Shown one piece after another: positions 16,426-24,759 of a DNA stretch of 64,000 nt. Positions within the stretch are counted from its first letter, which is position 1. The number at the start of each line of letters is the position of its first letter. A program made the position numbers and the translations under genes. Where the stretch lies: the NCBI RefSeq assembly GCF_003148845.1, contig NZ_QGHA01000007.1, forward strand, positions 62,001 to 126,000, read 5' to 3'. Source of the stretch: Mucilaginibacter oryzae. GTDB taxonomy: Bacteria; Bacteroidota; Bacteroidia; Sphingobacteriales; Sphingobacteriaceae. A model generated the notes under the pieces. That model saw only the letters and a list, made by a program, of their open reading frames with translations, had not been told where the DNA came from and ran no database searches.

Positions 16426-17202
16426 TTATCGGTTCGCAAAAATATCATTGTGCATCTTCAGAAACTCCGCTTTAGGGTAAAATTTCTTTGGTTCGATAAT
16501 TTGCTGGCCGTCGATATCAATGAAGTTTTGTTTGATGGCTTTGACATCTTTTTGGTCATAAAACTTTGTCGAAACCTTTACCTTAAAATCTTCTGTAATC
16601 GTAATCATGTGCTTATCAAACGCTTTATCATATAAAGCGATAAATGCAAAACCATTATGTGGGTTTAGGCGATTTCCCTTGTCCTTGCTCCATGGTGCGA
16701 TATGACTTGCAACCAGTAAACCGGGGATAGCCACGCCCGTAACGCAGCATTGATTATTGTAATTTGAAAGCACTACATCTCTAAAGATTGATTGATTTAA
16801 ACGTAACTTAACCGATCTAATAGCTTCCCGCCATCCTTCCTCTTGATATTCATCAAGGTTGATAGCATATAATTTTTCTACCGTGGTATGTTTCTTTTGA
16901 GCCAATAGTACCTCGCCCTCCATGTATTTTTCATCCCAACGATGCATGTATTCATCCCAAATCTCTCTATCAAGTTTACTGGCGTTGCTCATTCCTTTGA
17001 TACCATGTTGTTTCAAAACAGGATCAAGACTTGCAAAGTTGACAAGTTTGTAAGCTACCGAGCCCGGTGTTCTTCCTATTAAAGCCGCCAGTTCTTTTAT
17101 TAAAGGATTGCCTTGATGGATTTGGCCAAATAGTAATTTGCTGTATAAGTTGATGGCTAAAGTCAGCTCGTCTTTTGTCCAGAGTGTTTGGCCTTGTTTC
17201 AT
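16426..17202 (-). CDS. HNH endonuclease (restriction-type)
   Basis: A 258-residue protein of the widespread stand-alone HNH_2 group. The N-terminal ~125 residues are helical, with LWTKDELTLAINLY and RTPGSVAYKLVNFASLDP, a conserved module that may bind DNA. The C-terminal nuclease domain has SNYNNQCCVTGVAIPGLLVASHIAPW (H167 is the metal-binding/base histidine), then LNPHNGFAF (N180, H182, N183) and LYDKAFDKHMITI. All HNH positions are present, so it should be active on DNA. No methyltransferase is near it. These proteins occur in defence islands as solitary nucleases. The upstream 180 bases to the divergent DGQHR-like gene are AT-rich and without gene. Confidence 0.85.
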   Translation of the reverse strand: MKQGQTLWTKDELTLAINLYSKLLFGQIHQGNPLIKELAALIGRTPGSVAYKLVNFASLDPVLKQHGIKGMSNASKLDREIWDEYMHRWDEKYMEGEVLLAQKKHTTVEKLYAINLDEYQEEGWREAIRSVKLRLNQSIFRDVVLSNYNNQCCVTGVAIPGLLVASHIAPWSKDKGNRLNPHNGFAFIALYDKAFDKHMITITEDFKVKVSTKFYDQKDVKAIKQNFIDIDGQQIIEPKKFYPKAEFLKMHNDIFANR

Positions 17203-17383
17203 GAAATAATCTCTTTTTTGAAAATATTTTTTTTAAAGATATTTAAATATTTACTTATACTATAATTGAAAAAGGCCGCTGCTGACAAAGCTCATCGACG
17301 CTTTAAAAATTAATAGATGTCGATTATTTTAATCTCAATATTCCCTATATTGGCTTAATTAATAATTTCAATACTCTATTTCA

Positions 17384-18550
17384 ATGATAGTAAGAGACAG
17401 ATTATACGACAATCGAATTAATTCACTAAATATTTTAATTGAAATAGATATTGAAGAATATTACTCTTTATCTAAGGATATTTTAAAAAACAACGAATTT
17501 CAACGGCGTAGAGTCGGGTCCGCATCGTCGATTTATAATTTATTAAAAACCGATTTGAGACAAGGCTGTGTTATTCCTCCTATTGTACTTGCATTGGCAG
17601 TTGAGGCCCGACCGAAGATAGATGAAACTGACGATAAGTTGGTGCAGACCATTATAGATCAAAAAGAGAAACTAATTATACTCGACGGTTTGCAGAGAAC
17701 CTATACTATTAGGGATCTTATTAACGAATTAAATGAGCGGAATGATCCTGACACAAACAAGGTGTTAAAGAATAAATTGAGGGTTGAAATTTATTTAGGT
17801 ATAAATAAGCTAGGTATATTATATCGTATGTTGACCTTAAACACTGGTCAAACACCAATGTCAAGTAGACATCAAATTGAAATGATTTACTCAGACTATA
17901 TCCGAGAAAATATTAACGGTATAACTTTATTAAAAGAAGTAGACGACCAGGCTCCAAACAACTTAGGGGAATATAAGTTCAAGGACATAATTGATGGCTT
18001 TAGCTCATATCTTGATAGAGACTATTTAGGTTTAGACAGGACAGATATACTCGATAACATTAAGAGTTTGGAAAAGTTATCCATCGAAAATCAAGATAAA
18101 GATTTGTTTAAAGATTTTCTAATTACTTATGATGCATTCGTAAAAAAGATGGATCAACTTTCCGACGGGTGGAGTTTAGACGAGAAAAATATAAGACTTA
18201 CGGGGCAAGCATTTGGAAAGAATACGTTAAAAATCTTCAATAAATCTCAAGCGATGACAGGATTTGGTTCAGCGCTCGGTAAATTATTAGATTTTAAACT
18301 TATTGATGAAGTAAAAGATGTAATAGGACTTATTAATGGATTGGAAGATGCTAATATAACTCAAGACTTGGATGTTTTAATAACTAAGCTCGATGAAGTA
18401 AGAAGCAAAGCAAAAAAGATTGGCAATGATCAAAGAATGTATTTTCATTTCTTTTTCAGAGAGTTATTTGATAAAAAGTCCGATGGATATTTAGATATTG
18501 GAAAATCAATAAATGAAGCATTTTCTCAATACGAAAGAAAAACCCAATAG
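17384..18550 (+). CDS. DGQHR/ParB-like fold protein, first gene of an AT-rich cassette
   Basis: A 388-residue soluble protein. The recognisable core is CVIPPIVLALAV (residues 62-73) followed by KLIILDGLQRTYTIRDL (97-113); D101-G102-L103-Q104-R105 corresponds to the DGQ(H/Q)R signature of ParB-like nuclease-fold proteins, the group that includes DndB and DUF262. The middle (LTLNTGQTPMSSRHQIEMIY) continues like those families. Remaining residues are helical and charged. Beyond the fold I cannot assign a function. Codon use is visibly more AT-rich than that of neighbouring housekeeping genes. Its stop is followed after three bases by the ATG of the HEPN-like gene, so the two are tightly coupled. 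Confidence 0.65.
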   Translation: MIVRDRLYDNRINSLNILIEIDIEEYYSLSKDILKNNEFQRRRVGSASSIYNLLKTDLRQGCVIPPIVLALAVEARPKIDETDDKLVQTIIDQKEKLIILDGLQRTYTIRDLINELNERNDPDTNKVLKNKLRVEIYLGINKLGILYRMLTLNTGQTPMSSRHQIEMIYSDYIRENINGITLLKEVDDQAPNNLGEYKFKDIIDGFSSYLDRDYLGLDRTDILDNIKSLEKLSIENQDKDLFKDFLITYDAFVKKMDQLSDGWSLDEKNIRLTGQAFGKNTLKIFNKSQAMTGFGSALGKLLDFKLIDEVKDVIGLINGLEDANITQDLDVLITKLDEVRSKAKKIGNDQRMYFHFFFRELFDKKSDGYLDIGKSINEAFSQYERKTQ

Positions 18551-18553
18551 GCA

Positions 18554-19687
18554 ATGTCCTTAAAATTATTAAGCCCCTTATCCAATTCCGATAAAATTTT
18601 CGAAACAATCGCATTCATCGAAGAGCGACAGAAGTCTTATTTTTTATTAAGTGATTCTTCCGGAGAAGAAATAAGAATTAAATACATTCCTCTTGTTGAT
18701 GCTTCATGGGATCCAACGAGATTCGATCTCTTTTTCTTGGATAACCCCTATTTAAATGCAGAGAATGATGTTTTTCAAGTTTATTGCGATGAAAAAAAAG
18801 AAAGACTGGGATGGATTTTTCCTATTACAGTATTAATTTCTAATGACAACGATTTTTCTGACAACCGGAATCTTAATCGATATAAGTATGTTGCTCAATA
18901 CAAACTTTTAAATGACTATGCTAAAATTTTGAAACCTACTGATGTAAATACCGACTTGTTAATTACCGATATCTACAACGATTCCACTCTAATTTGTATT
19001 TTAAGTAGAGATACAATAGAAACAATCAACGATTTTAATTTCAACAATTATCGTTTGTCACTATACAAGTATGGATATTCAATTTTTCAAGAGGATTTTA
19101 TTAGAAAACCTGTTTTAGCCAAAAATGACTTTGTTGATGAAATGCGTAGGCAAAGGCTTCGAATAAATTTAAAAAAGGCCAAATTCAATATCTCATCTAA
19201 CAAGTATGTGGAATCTCTTTTTATCAAACACCTTCTTAAGACAGATGATTCACTGGTGCGGTTTATATTCCTGTATCAAATAATTGAACAACTCATGGAA
19301 GACGAGTTTAATGATTTATTTGAAAATTACTTAAACGACTACACATCCAAAAAAATCACAAAAAACGATTTTAAAGAATACATAAACACGGCATCAAAAG
19401 AAAGAGATCTTATAAAAAGCGTATTCAATAATACCACTATTTCAATTGAGCTTCAAAGAGAATTTGAGGAAGCGTTTTCCAATCTATTTGATAGTCTAGA
19501 TTATAAAACAAGAAGTTCACTGCCTGATAGAATATATGACTTTAGAAATCTAGTCACACATAGCTACAGAAATGTAATAGATAAAGAAACAATAATAACA
19601 GAGTTGGTTCAGATTTTTGAAGACATAATAATTTATGCTTTAATAAACTATAATAAAAATCCAATAGCGTTAGCGGAGGCCTCTTAA
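18554..19687 (+). CDS. HEPN-like C-terminal domain protein, second gene of the AT-rich cassette
   Basis: A 377-residue soluble protein. Residues 1-200 are beta-rich and unrecognised (YFLLSDSSGEEIRIKYIPL, ERLGWIFPITVLISNDNDF). The C-terminal 170 are helical and end with RIYDFRNLVTHSYR: R331-N-L-V-T-H336 fits the Rx4-6H catalytic motif of HEPN ribonucleases, with an acidic residue a few positions before it (D325/D329), as in ApeA-type HEPN proteins. HEPN domains in bacterial conflict systems cut RNA when triggered. The ATG follows the upstream stop by three bases, implying co-translation with the DGQHR-like protein. The gene is AT-rich like its partner. The family identity is a motif-level inference. 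Confidence 0.6.
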   Translation: MSLKLLSPLSNSDKIFETIAFIEERQKSYFLLSDSSGEEIRIKYIPLVDASWDPTRFDLFFLDNPYLNAENDVFQVYCDEKKERLGWIFPITVLISNDNDFSDNRNLNRYKYVAQYKLLNDYAKILKPTDVNTDLLITDIYNDSTLICILSRDTIETINDFNFNNYRLSLYKYGYSIFQEDFIRKPVLAKNDFVDEMRRQRLRINLKKAKFNISSNKYVESLFIKHLLKTDDSLVRFIFLYQIIEQLMEDEFNDLFENYLNDYTSKKITKNDFKEYINTASKERDLIKSVFNNTTISIELQREFEEAFSNLFDSLDYKTRSSLPDRIYDFRNLVTHSYRNVIDKETIITELVQIFEDIIIYALINYNKNPIALAEAS

Positions 19688-19725
19688 TTTAAAATATAAC
19701 CTATTAAGCATTGGTTGGTGATCCT

Positions 19726-20565
19726 TCACCCCCTCACCAACCGCCTAAACTCCTTCGGGCTCTTCACCCTCTGCTTCTTAAAAAACTTATTAAAATGGCT
19801 TTCGTCGGTAAAGCCAAATTCGGAGGCTATTTCATTCAGGCGTTTATCACTAAACCGGAGGCGATGCTCAATCAGTTTGGTTTTGTAGTTGGTAACGTAT
19901 TGTTGCAGGGTTTCGGAGGTGTGGCGTTTAAAATATTTGCCCAGGTAGGCTTCCGAAATGCCGAAGGTGTTGCTGATGGCTTCAACCTTTAGCTTTTCGG
20001 GGTAGTAAATATTGTTCTGTATGTATTGCAGTATGTCGGTTGCGCGCTCTTCGGTGCCGGGGTTTACCTGTTCGGGCAGGTATTTGGCAATGTTGCGGGC
20101 CACTACAATAATAAGGGTGTTCACCAGTTGCTGCACCAGTTCGTGGTTGTACAGGTCTTTGTTTTCCACCTCGCGCATCATGGCCTCCACCATGGGCGCA
20201 ACCAGTTGCTTATCTGTTATATTTTTAAGGATGCAGCCCGGCTGGTGGTTAGCATTGTGCAATATATACTCCAAACGCTTTACACTTTCGTTATGCAGCG
20301 CGCCGTTTTTAAGGTAAATATGGTTAAACTGCAAAAAGAAAAACCGGGTAGTGGTTTCGATGTTAAAGGTATGGCAATCGTCGGGCGTGAGCAAAAAGAG
20401 GTGGCCCGGCTGGTATTTGAACTTGCTTTGGTTAATGCACTGCTCGCCGGTACCGTTAACAATGTAAACCAACTCAAAAAAGTTATGTTTATGCTCCGGT
20501 TTAGTGTACACATCCAGCGTTTGGTGCTGGATGCTAAAGGGTTCGTACAGGTTTTGTTTGATCAT
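19726..20565 (-). CDS. AraC family transcriptional regulator
   Basis: A 279-residue regulator counted from the ATG at 20565; a GTG three codons upstream is less likely. Residues about 15-110 form a cupin-like ligand-binding sandwich (YTKPEHKHNFFELVYIVNGTG, LTPDDCHTFNI), and the C-terminal 100 carry the two helix-turn-helix motifs of AraC (VEAISNTFGISEAYLGKYFKRH and LNEIASEFGFTDESHFNKFFKK), ending with the usual SPKEFR. The gene is divergent from a quinone-oxidoreductase-like gene across a 206-base spacer, a typical arrangement of regulator and target, but the spacer also contains a long purine/pyrimidine inverted repeat. The inducer is unknown. Confidence 0.93.
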   Translation of the reverse strand: MIKQNLYEPFSIQHQTLDVYTKPEHKHNFFELVYIVNGTGEQCINQSKFKYQPGHLFLLTPDDCHTFNIETTTRFFFLQFNHIYLKNGALHNESVKRLEYILHNANHQPGCILKNITDKQLVAPMVEAMMREVENKDLYNHELVQQLVNTLIIVVARNIAKYLPEQVNPGTEERATDILQYIQNNIYYPEKLKVEAISNTFGISEAYLGKYFKRHTSETLQQYVTNYKTKLIEHRLRFSDKRLNEIASEFGFTDESHFNKFFKKQRVKSPKEFRRLVRG

Positions 20566-20570
20566 AAGCC

Positions 20571-20680
20571 TCACCTAAATCCTCTCCGGGGGAGAGGACT
20601 TTGATCGTTTGGTTTGTTAATAAAAATGAATACCCTGCTACTCAAAGCCCCTCTCTTCCGGAGAGGGGTTGGGGCGAGGC
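20571..20680. repeat. Inverted CCTCTCCGGGGGAGAGG element
   Basis: CACCTAAATCCTCTCCGGGGGAGAGGACTTT and AAAGCCCCTCTCTTCCGGAGAGGGGTTGGGG face each other across about 45 bases. Related pieces occur at 8369, 11099, 48352 and 54003. Confidence 0.7.
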
Positions 20681-20732
20681 CAATTTACTAATTTATGCCC
20701 CATTTATACCAATATTTTTATTTATCCCGGTA

Positions 20733-20740
20733 TAACTTTG
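20733..20740 (+). promoter_or_regulatory. -7 box TAACTTTG of the oxidoreductase gene
   Basis: A perfect TAnnTTTG match 31 bases before the ATG at 20772. The -33 region is T-rich (ATTTTTATTT) without a clear TTTG, as expected if the divergent AraC regulator activates it. Confidence 0.6.
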
Positions 20741-20771
20741 ACATATCAAAAACAAAAAAGAAATAATAACC

Positions 20772-21713
20772 ATGAAAGCAATAATTTTAAAAGAAGCAGG
20801 CGGCGTAGAAAACCTGATCACTACCCAACTGCCCATACCCACTCCTGCTGCCGATGAAGTGCTGATTAAACTAAAAGCCATCAGCATTAATCCTGTGGAT
20901 GTAAAAACCCGCGCGGGCAAAGGCGTTTGGGGAAGGATAAAAGAGGAACAGCCGGTAATTTTAGGCTGGGATATTTCGGGCGAAATTACCCAAACAGGCA
21001 GCGCTGTTACCAATTTTAAACCCGGCGACGAGGTTTTTGGCATGATCGGTTTCCCGCAAAGTGGCAGGGCCTACGCCGAATACGTGGTTGCCAAACCAAA
21101 TGAACTGGCCCTGAAACCGGCCGGTATCAGCCATGAAGATGCGGCGACCTCAACCCTGGCGGCACTTACGGCCTGGCAGGCCTTCCACAATTTTGAACAT
21201 TTAAAAGCCGGCGACCGGGTGCTGATTCACGCGGCATCGGGCGGTGTTGGGCATTTCGCCGTACAAATAGCCAAACAGCTTGGCGCCTATGTTATAGCAA
21301 CCTCATCCGCCGCCAACCGTGATTTTGTACTAAGCCTCGGTGCCGACGAACACATCGATTACAAGGCCCAACCCTTCGAAACCGCCACCAGCGATATCGA
21401 TTTTGTACTCGACACCATCGGCGGCGAATACATCGACCGCTCGTTACAGGTAATGAAAAAAGGCGGCACCATTGTAAGCATCGTATCGGGCATGAACGAA
21501 ACCGTTACCCCCAAAGCTACCGCCCTGGGCATTAACGGCCACAACACGCTGGTAAAACCAAGCGCCGATGATATGAAGATTATTGCCGGTTACCTAAAAA
21601 GCGGCGCTGTAAAAGCCCATGTGTCGCAGGTTTTTCCGTTTGAGCAAATGGCCCAAGCGCATTCGCAGCTTGAAAGCGGAAGAACTGTTGGGAAAGTGGT
21701 GCTGGTGTTTTAA
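20772..21713 (+). CDS. NADP-dependent zinc-free alcohol dehydrogenase / quinone oxidoreductase
   Basis: A 313-residue medium-chain dehydrogenase. The N-terminal GroES-like domain (1-115) has INPVDVKTRAG and ILGWDISGEITQTGSAV, the Rossmann domain (about 120-255) has the nucleotide loop HAASGGVGHFAVQIAKQLGA, and the C-terminal part returns to the GroES fold ending GKVVLVF. The cysteine set for structural and catalytic zinc is absent, which places it in the zeta-crystallin/quinone oxidoreductase branch. It probably reduces quinones or enones with NADPH in the cytoplasm. Divergent from the AraC regulator, which likely controls it. Confidence 0.92.
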   Translation: MKAIILKEAGGVENLITTQLPIPTPAADEVLIKLKAISINPVDVKTRAGKGVWGRIKEEQPVILGWDISGEITQTGSAVTNFKPGDEVFGMIGFPQSGRAYAEYVVAKPNELALKPAGISHEDAATSTLAALTAWQAFHNFEHLKAGDRVLIHAASGGVGHFAVQIAKQLGAYVIATSSAANRDFVLSLGADEHIDYKAQPFETATSDIDFVLDTIGGEYIDRSLQVMKKGGTIVSIVSGMNETVTPKATALGINGHNTLVKPSADDMKIIAGYLKSGAVKAHVSQVFPFEQMAQAHSQLESGRTVGKVVLVF

Positions 21714-21765
21714 GAGGTTTTCTTAACGCGAATAAATAAAGCTGCTATATAACCCGCTGCCTTTT

Positions 21766-21843
21766 GAGGTACGAAGCAATTGCGGTCTTTACAGGGTAAA
21801 GTTGCATAGCCCCCTGGCCGTCCTTGCGATTGCTTCGTACCTC
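21766..21843. repeat. Inverted repeat GAGGTACGAAGCAATTGC / GCGATTGCTTCGTACCTC
   Basis: Two 18-bp arms (21766-21783 and 21826-21843, one mismatch) enclose 42 bases. A shorter relative with arms GCGAAGCAAT / ATTGCTTCGC lies at 27227-27292. Confidence 0.8.
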
Positions 21844-21960
21844 CTCCTATGTTTGTTTCAAATCTAAGATAGATAAAAGAATTATCTTTAAAAGGTTTTG
21901 TAAGTTAAAATATAGCTCAAAAACGGTGAGAATCAGGACCCTGGCGGCTATTAAAAAGTA

Positions 21961-22054
21961 AAGCCCCTGATGGGCAGGGGCCTTTACTAACCAATTATAA
22001 ACCTAAATTATGAGAAGACTATTTTATGTGTGTGCTATCCTTAACACGGTGTAA
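21961..22054 (+). other. Hairpin and truncated signal-peptide-like ORF in an 840-base AT-rich spacer
   Basis: CCCCTG at 21964-21969 pairs with CAGGGG at 21975-21980 inside AAGCCCCTG...CAGGGGCCTTT. It is followed by a leader and an ATG at 22010 that opens a 14-codon frame (MRRLFYVCAILNTV) ending at TAA 22052-22054. The start looks like the first half of a signal peptide and then stops. The remaining bases to 22554 are very AT-rich and show no gene; they hold the upstream region of the MFS gene. This may be the remnant of a lost exported protein gene or a regulatory leader. Confidence 0.35.
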
Positions 22055-22554
22055 AAGTAACACTAACTTTTGATATTCGGAAATTTTTATTTGTAATTTT
22101 TTTGTAAGTTTTATTAATTACTTGCCTATCCGATATCTTATTGTCAAAAATAAGAATAAATCATTGTTAATCTGCTAAATTTTTAAAAAATTAAATCTGA
22201 TTTGAACAATTGTTTTATCTTATAATAAAAAACCGCATTTTTTGTTTTTAAAATTTACAAAAAGATAACTTTAAGTAATTTTTAAATACAAACAACCATT
22301 AAAAACACAAATCAAACAGCTTTTTAATTACAAAAACAGATTAACCATCGCTTTTTGGCTCTTTTTTGTTAAATAAAATCAAATTTGGTGTTATTTTTTG
22401 CCAAATGCCGGTTTTTTTCAGTTTGTTAAAGAACGGTGTTTAGCTAAATCAATTTATCACCTAACGCAGCCAGGCAACAAAAATTACTTTGACAAAGCAT
22501 TTTTTTAAATAAGCTTTAACATTTTTGCTGCGAAAATACGGCTTCTTTAAAAAT

Positions 22555-23766
22555 ATGTCAACAATATCTACTCAAAAGCAACATCCCCAACTCACCACGC
22601 TAACGCTATGGATCATGACAATTGCCACGGGCCTGGTTGTGGCTAACATTTATTATAACCAACCGCTATTGGCCGATATGGCCCATACCTTTAAGGTAAG
22701 CGATAAAAAAGCCCAGCAAATTTCTCTTTTTACGCAAATTGGTTATGCCTCCGGGCTGTTATTTATTATACCGCTGGCTGATATGCGGAGGCGCAAACGG
22801 CTTATTTTGATCGACCTGGTATTGGTGATCATAGCGCTGATAGGGAGCGCCATGGCGCAGTCGGTAGTTTTGATGATGGTTGCCGGGTTTTTGGTTGGCG
22901 TATCGTCTGTTATTCCGCAACTGCTTATCCCCATGGCTGCGCATTTGGCCAAACCGCACGAGCGCGGCAAAAAAATAGGCTTTGTAATGAGCGGCCTGTT
23001 AATAGGTATATTATTATCGCGCACCTTAAGCGGTTTTGTTGGCGAGCATTTTGGCTGGAGGGCCATGTATTACATAGCTGCCGGGTTGATGGTGCTGATC
23101 TGGCTGATGATCCTGCTTTTTTTACCCGAAGTGGAGCCAGATTATAAGGGAAATTATGCCAAACTCATGAAATCATTGGTGCACCTAATAAAAACACAAC
23201 CCAAATTGCGCATCGCGGCTTTTAGGGGCGCCTTGTGCTTTGCCTGTTTCAGCGCGTTTTGGACCACGCTTGTTTTCCTTTTAAAACAGCCCCAGTTTAA
23301 CGAAGGCAGCGAGGCAGCGGGCATGTTTGGCCTGGTTGGCGCATTCGGGGCCCTGGCGGCAGGGCTTATGGGGCGGCTGAGTGATAAAATGGATGCCTAT
23401 AAGTTATCGGGCTATACCTTATCGCTTATCCTTATCTCCTTTATAGTGTTTTATTTTTCGAGCCATAGCATGGCGGGCCTTATTATTGGCGTAATTATTT
23501 TAGACCTGGGCGTGCAGGCCACGCATATTTCTAATCAGTCCATCATATTCGCTTTAATTCCCGAAGCCCGCAACCGGATCAATACCGTGTACATGGTGTC
23601 TTATTTTATAGGCGGGGCATTGGGTACCTTCTTCGCCAGCCAGGTTTGGAAAAGCTACCAGTGGACAGGTGTATGCGTTATCGGCATTGTATTATCCCTG
23701 TTTGTGCTGGCGGTGCATGTGTTAAGCTACAAAAAAGCATCTGCCGCTGTACCTGGTGTTCGGTAA
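22555..23766 (+). CDS. MFS transporter
   Basis: A 403-residue major facilitator with 12 predicted membrane helices, counted from the ATG at 22555 (an upstream in-frame TTG would add ten unlikely residues). Motif A is seen as IIPLADMRRRKRLILID between helices 2 and 3 and again as GLMGRLSDKMDAYKLSG between helices 8 and 9. The N-terminal helix YYNQPLLADMAHTFKVS is typical for the YfmO/YdeR-like multidrug or sugar-efflux groups. The substrate cannot be read from the sequence. It stands alone with an AT-rich upstream region and no adjacent regulator. Convergent transcription from other genes does not occur here. Confidence 0.92.
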   Translation: MSTISTQKQHPQLTTLTLWIMTIATGLVVANIYYNQPLLADMAHTFKVSDKKAQQISLFTQIGYASGLLFIIPLADMRRRKRLILIDLVLVIIALIGSAMAQSVVLMMVAGFLVGVSSVIPQLLIPMAAHLAKPHERGKKIGFVMSGLLIGILLSRTLSGFVGEHFGWRAMYYIAAGLMVLIWLMILLFLPEVEPDYKGNYAKLMKSLVHLIKTQPKLRIAAFRGALCFACFSAFWTTLVFLLKQPQFNEGSEAAGMFGLVGAFGALAAGLMGRLSDKMDAYKLSGYTLSLILISFIVFYFSSHSMAGLIIGVIILDLGVQATHISNQSIIFALIPEARNRINTVYMVSYFIGGALGTFFASQVWKSYQWTGVCVIGIVLSLFVLAVHVLSYKKASAAVPGVR

Positions 23767-23966
23767 CTAACCACTGCCGAACGGCTGTTTTTATGTTGAT
23801 GCTTGTTCTTTTTGAAAAAAAATCAAAAAAGCACCCTTTTAAAAAGTGCTTAAAAACAGACATTTACATGGAATTGTAAAAAATATCTGAGTTTTTAATG
23901 ACAATTTACGGCCTACATGGAAAGTTTGGCATTGTATTGGATAACTACCTATCAAACGCAGTTGTT

Positions 23967-24146
23967 ATGGAAGCTAAAAACAAAGCGACGGGAGCTGAAG
24001 ACGAGAAAGAATGGGACAACCCGGTGGAGCCAGCCAAAACATCAGATGCCCGCGACCAGGAACAAATACTGAGGCAGTATAACGAGGCCAAACGCCGCCA
24101 CGATAACCTCAGCGAAAACAAAGAGACCGAAGACAAAGAAGATTAA
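23967..24146 (+). CDS. Small highly charged hypothetical protein (59 aa)
   Basis: A 59-residue, very hydrophilic protein starting at the ATG 23967, rich in Glu, Asp, Lys and Asn (NKATGAEDEKEWDNPVEP, ILRQYNEAKRRHDNLSEN). A longer frame from 23898 gives an N-terminus that does not resemble protein of this organism. There is no signal peptide or known motif. The composition suggests an intrinsically disordered or stress-type small protein. It precedes two tandem microproteins on the same strand by 38 bases and may share their transcript. Confidence 0.55.
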   Translation: MEAKNKATGAEDEKEWDNPVEPAKTSDARDQEQILRQYNEAKRRHDNLSENKETEDKED

Positions 24147-24184
24147 AAGAAATCAAAATATTAAAATTACTCATACCGAAAACA

Positions 24185-24310
24185 ATGAAAACGCAAAAAC
24201 AACCTTCAACCACCAAACTGATTGCAAGTTTTGATAGCGCCCTTAAAGCCATTATCATGAGCGATTTGAAAGCTGTAAAAGCTAAACAATATCTTAATTC
24301 GGCAGCATAA
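24185..24310 (+). CDS. Microprotein, tandem paralogue 1 (41 aa)
   Basis: A 41-residue basic peptide from the ATG at 24185. The central TKLIASFDSALKAIIMSDLK forms an amphipathic helix and is clearly related to the next ORF, which has TKLLARFDAELMELLKDELK at the same place. The conservation of the pattern (TKL-x-A-x-FD-x-x-L) between two adjacent short frames, each with its own ATG and a similar CCTATG or CAATG context, is the evidence that they are genes. No signal peptide or known domain. The role is unknown. Confidence 0.55.
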   Translation: MKTQKQPSTTKLIASFDSALKAIIMSDLKAVKAKQYLNSAA

Positions 24311-24347
24311 ATAACACTATATTAAACATCATTACCTACATCTACCT

Positions 24348-24509
24348 ATGAAAGCATATCAACCAACCCCGGCCATCACCAAATTACTTGCCCGTTTCGA
24401 TGCAGAATTAATGGAGTTGTTAAAAGACGAGCTTAAAAACTACAACGAGCGCAACCGCTTTAAAAACAACAAGCAGCTGGCAGTTCAGCAAACGCTTACT
24501 GCCGCCTGA
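24348..24509 (+). CDS. Microprotein, tandem paralogue 2 (53 aa)
   Basis: A 53-residue basic peptide from the ATG at 24348, with TKLLARFDAELMELLKDELK (residues 11-30) followed by an Asn/Arg/Lys-rich stretch NYNERNRFKNNKQ. It is the longer sister of the preceding gene, 37 bases apart. Immediately downstream a third CACCTATGAAAACG start-like sequence (24536) leads straight into a terminator, so the unit ends here. The function is unknown; a small DNA- or RNA-binding or ribosome-associated protein would fit the charge but is only a guess. Confidence 0.55.
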   Translation: MKAYQPTPAITKLLARFDAELMELLKDELKNYNERNRFKNNKQLAVQQTLTAA

Positions 24510-24545
24510 TCAATATATATATATACCATCACACCTATGAAAACG

Positions 24546-24580
24546 ATAAAGCCCTGCCAAAAACAGGGCTTTATTTTTTT
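24546..24580 (+). terminator. Intrinsic terminator after the microprotein pair
   Basis: ATAAAGCCCTG and CAGGGCTTTAT form an 11-bp perfect stem with a 7-nt loop, followed by seven T. Confidence 0.9.
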
Positions 24581-24655
24581 GCCGGGATTACACCGGCCTC
24601 TTTATCCTCGAAACAAAAAATGCAAAATTGAAAACCCTAATTTCGAAATGAGCAC

Positions 24656-24673
24656 GATAACAATATGTTAACA
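24656..24673 (+). promoter_or_regulatory. Two TTAACA-like half-sites 11 bp apart upstream of the phosphate transporter
   Basis: GATAACA at 24656-24662 and GTTAACA at 24667-24673 are in phase at 11 bp, the spacing used by PhoB/PhoP-type response regulators. The same arrangement occurs before the TonB-dependent receptor at 38249-38265. The link to phosphate control is an inference. Confidence 0.35.
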
Positions 24674-24759
24674 CTGCGGTTGCTTTAAAGAAACGGCTGA
24701 ATCGGTTATTTGATAACGTACCGGGTTAAATAAAACAAACCGGTGATAAACGCTGTTCC

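Noticed and set aside
23829..23851. AAGCACCCTTTTAAAAAGTGCTT hairpin after the MFS gene as terminator
   Set aside because: Only a six-base stem with an eleven-base loop and no T-tract; too weak to report as a feature.
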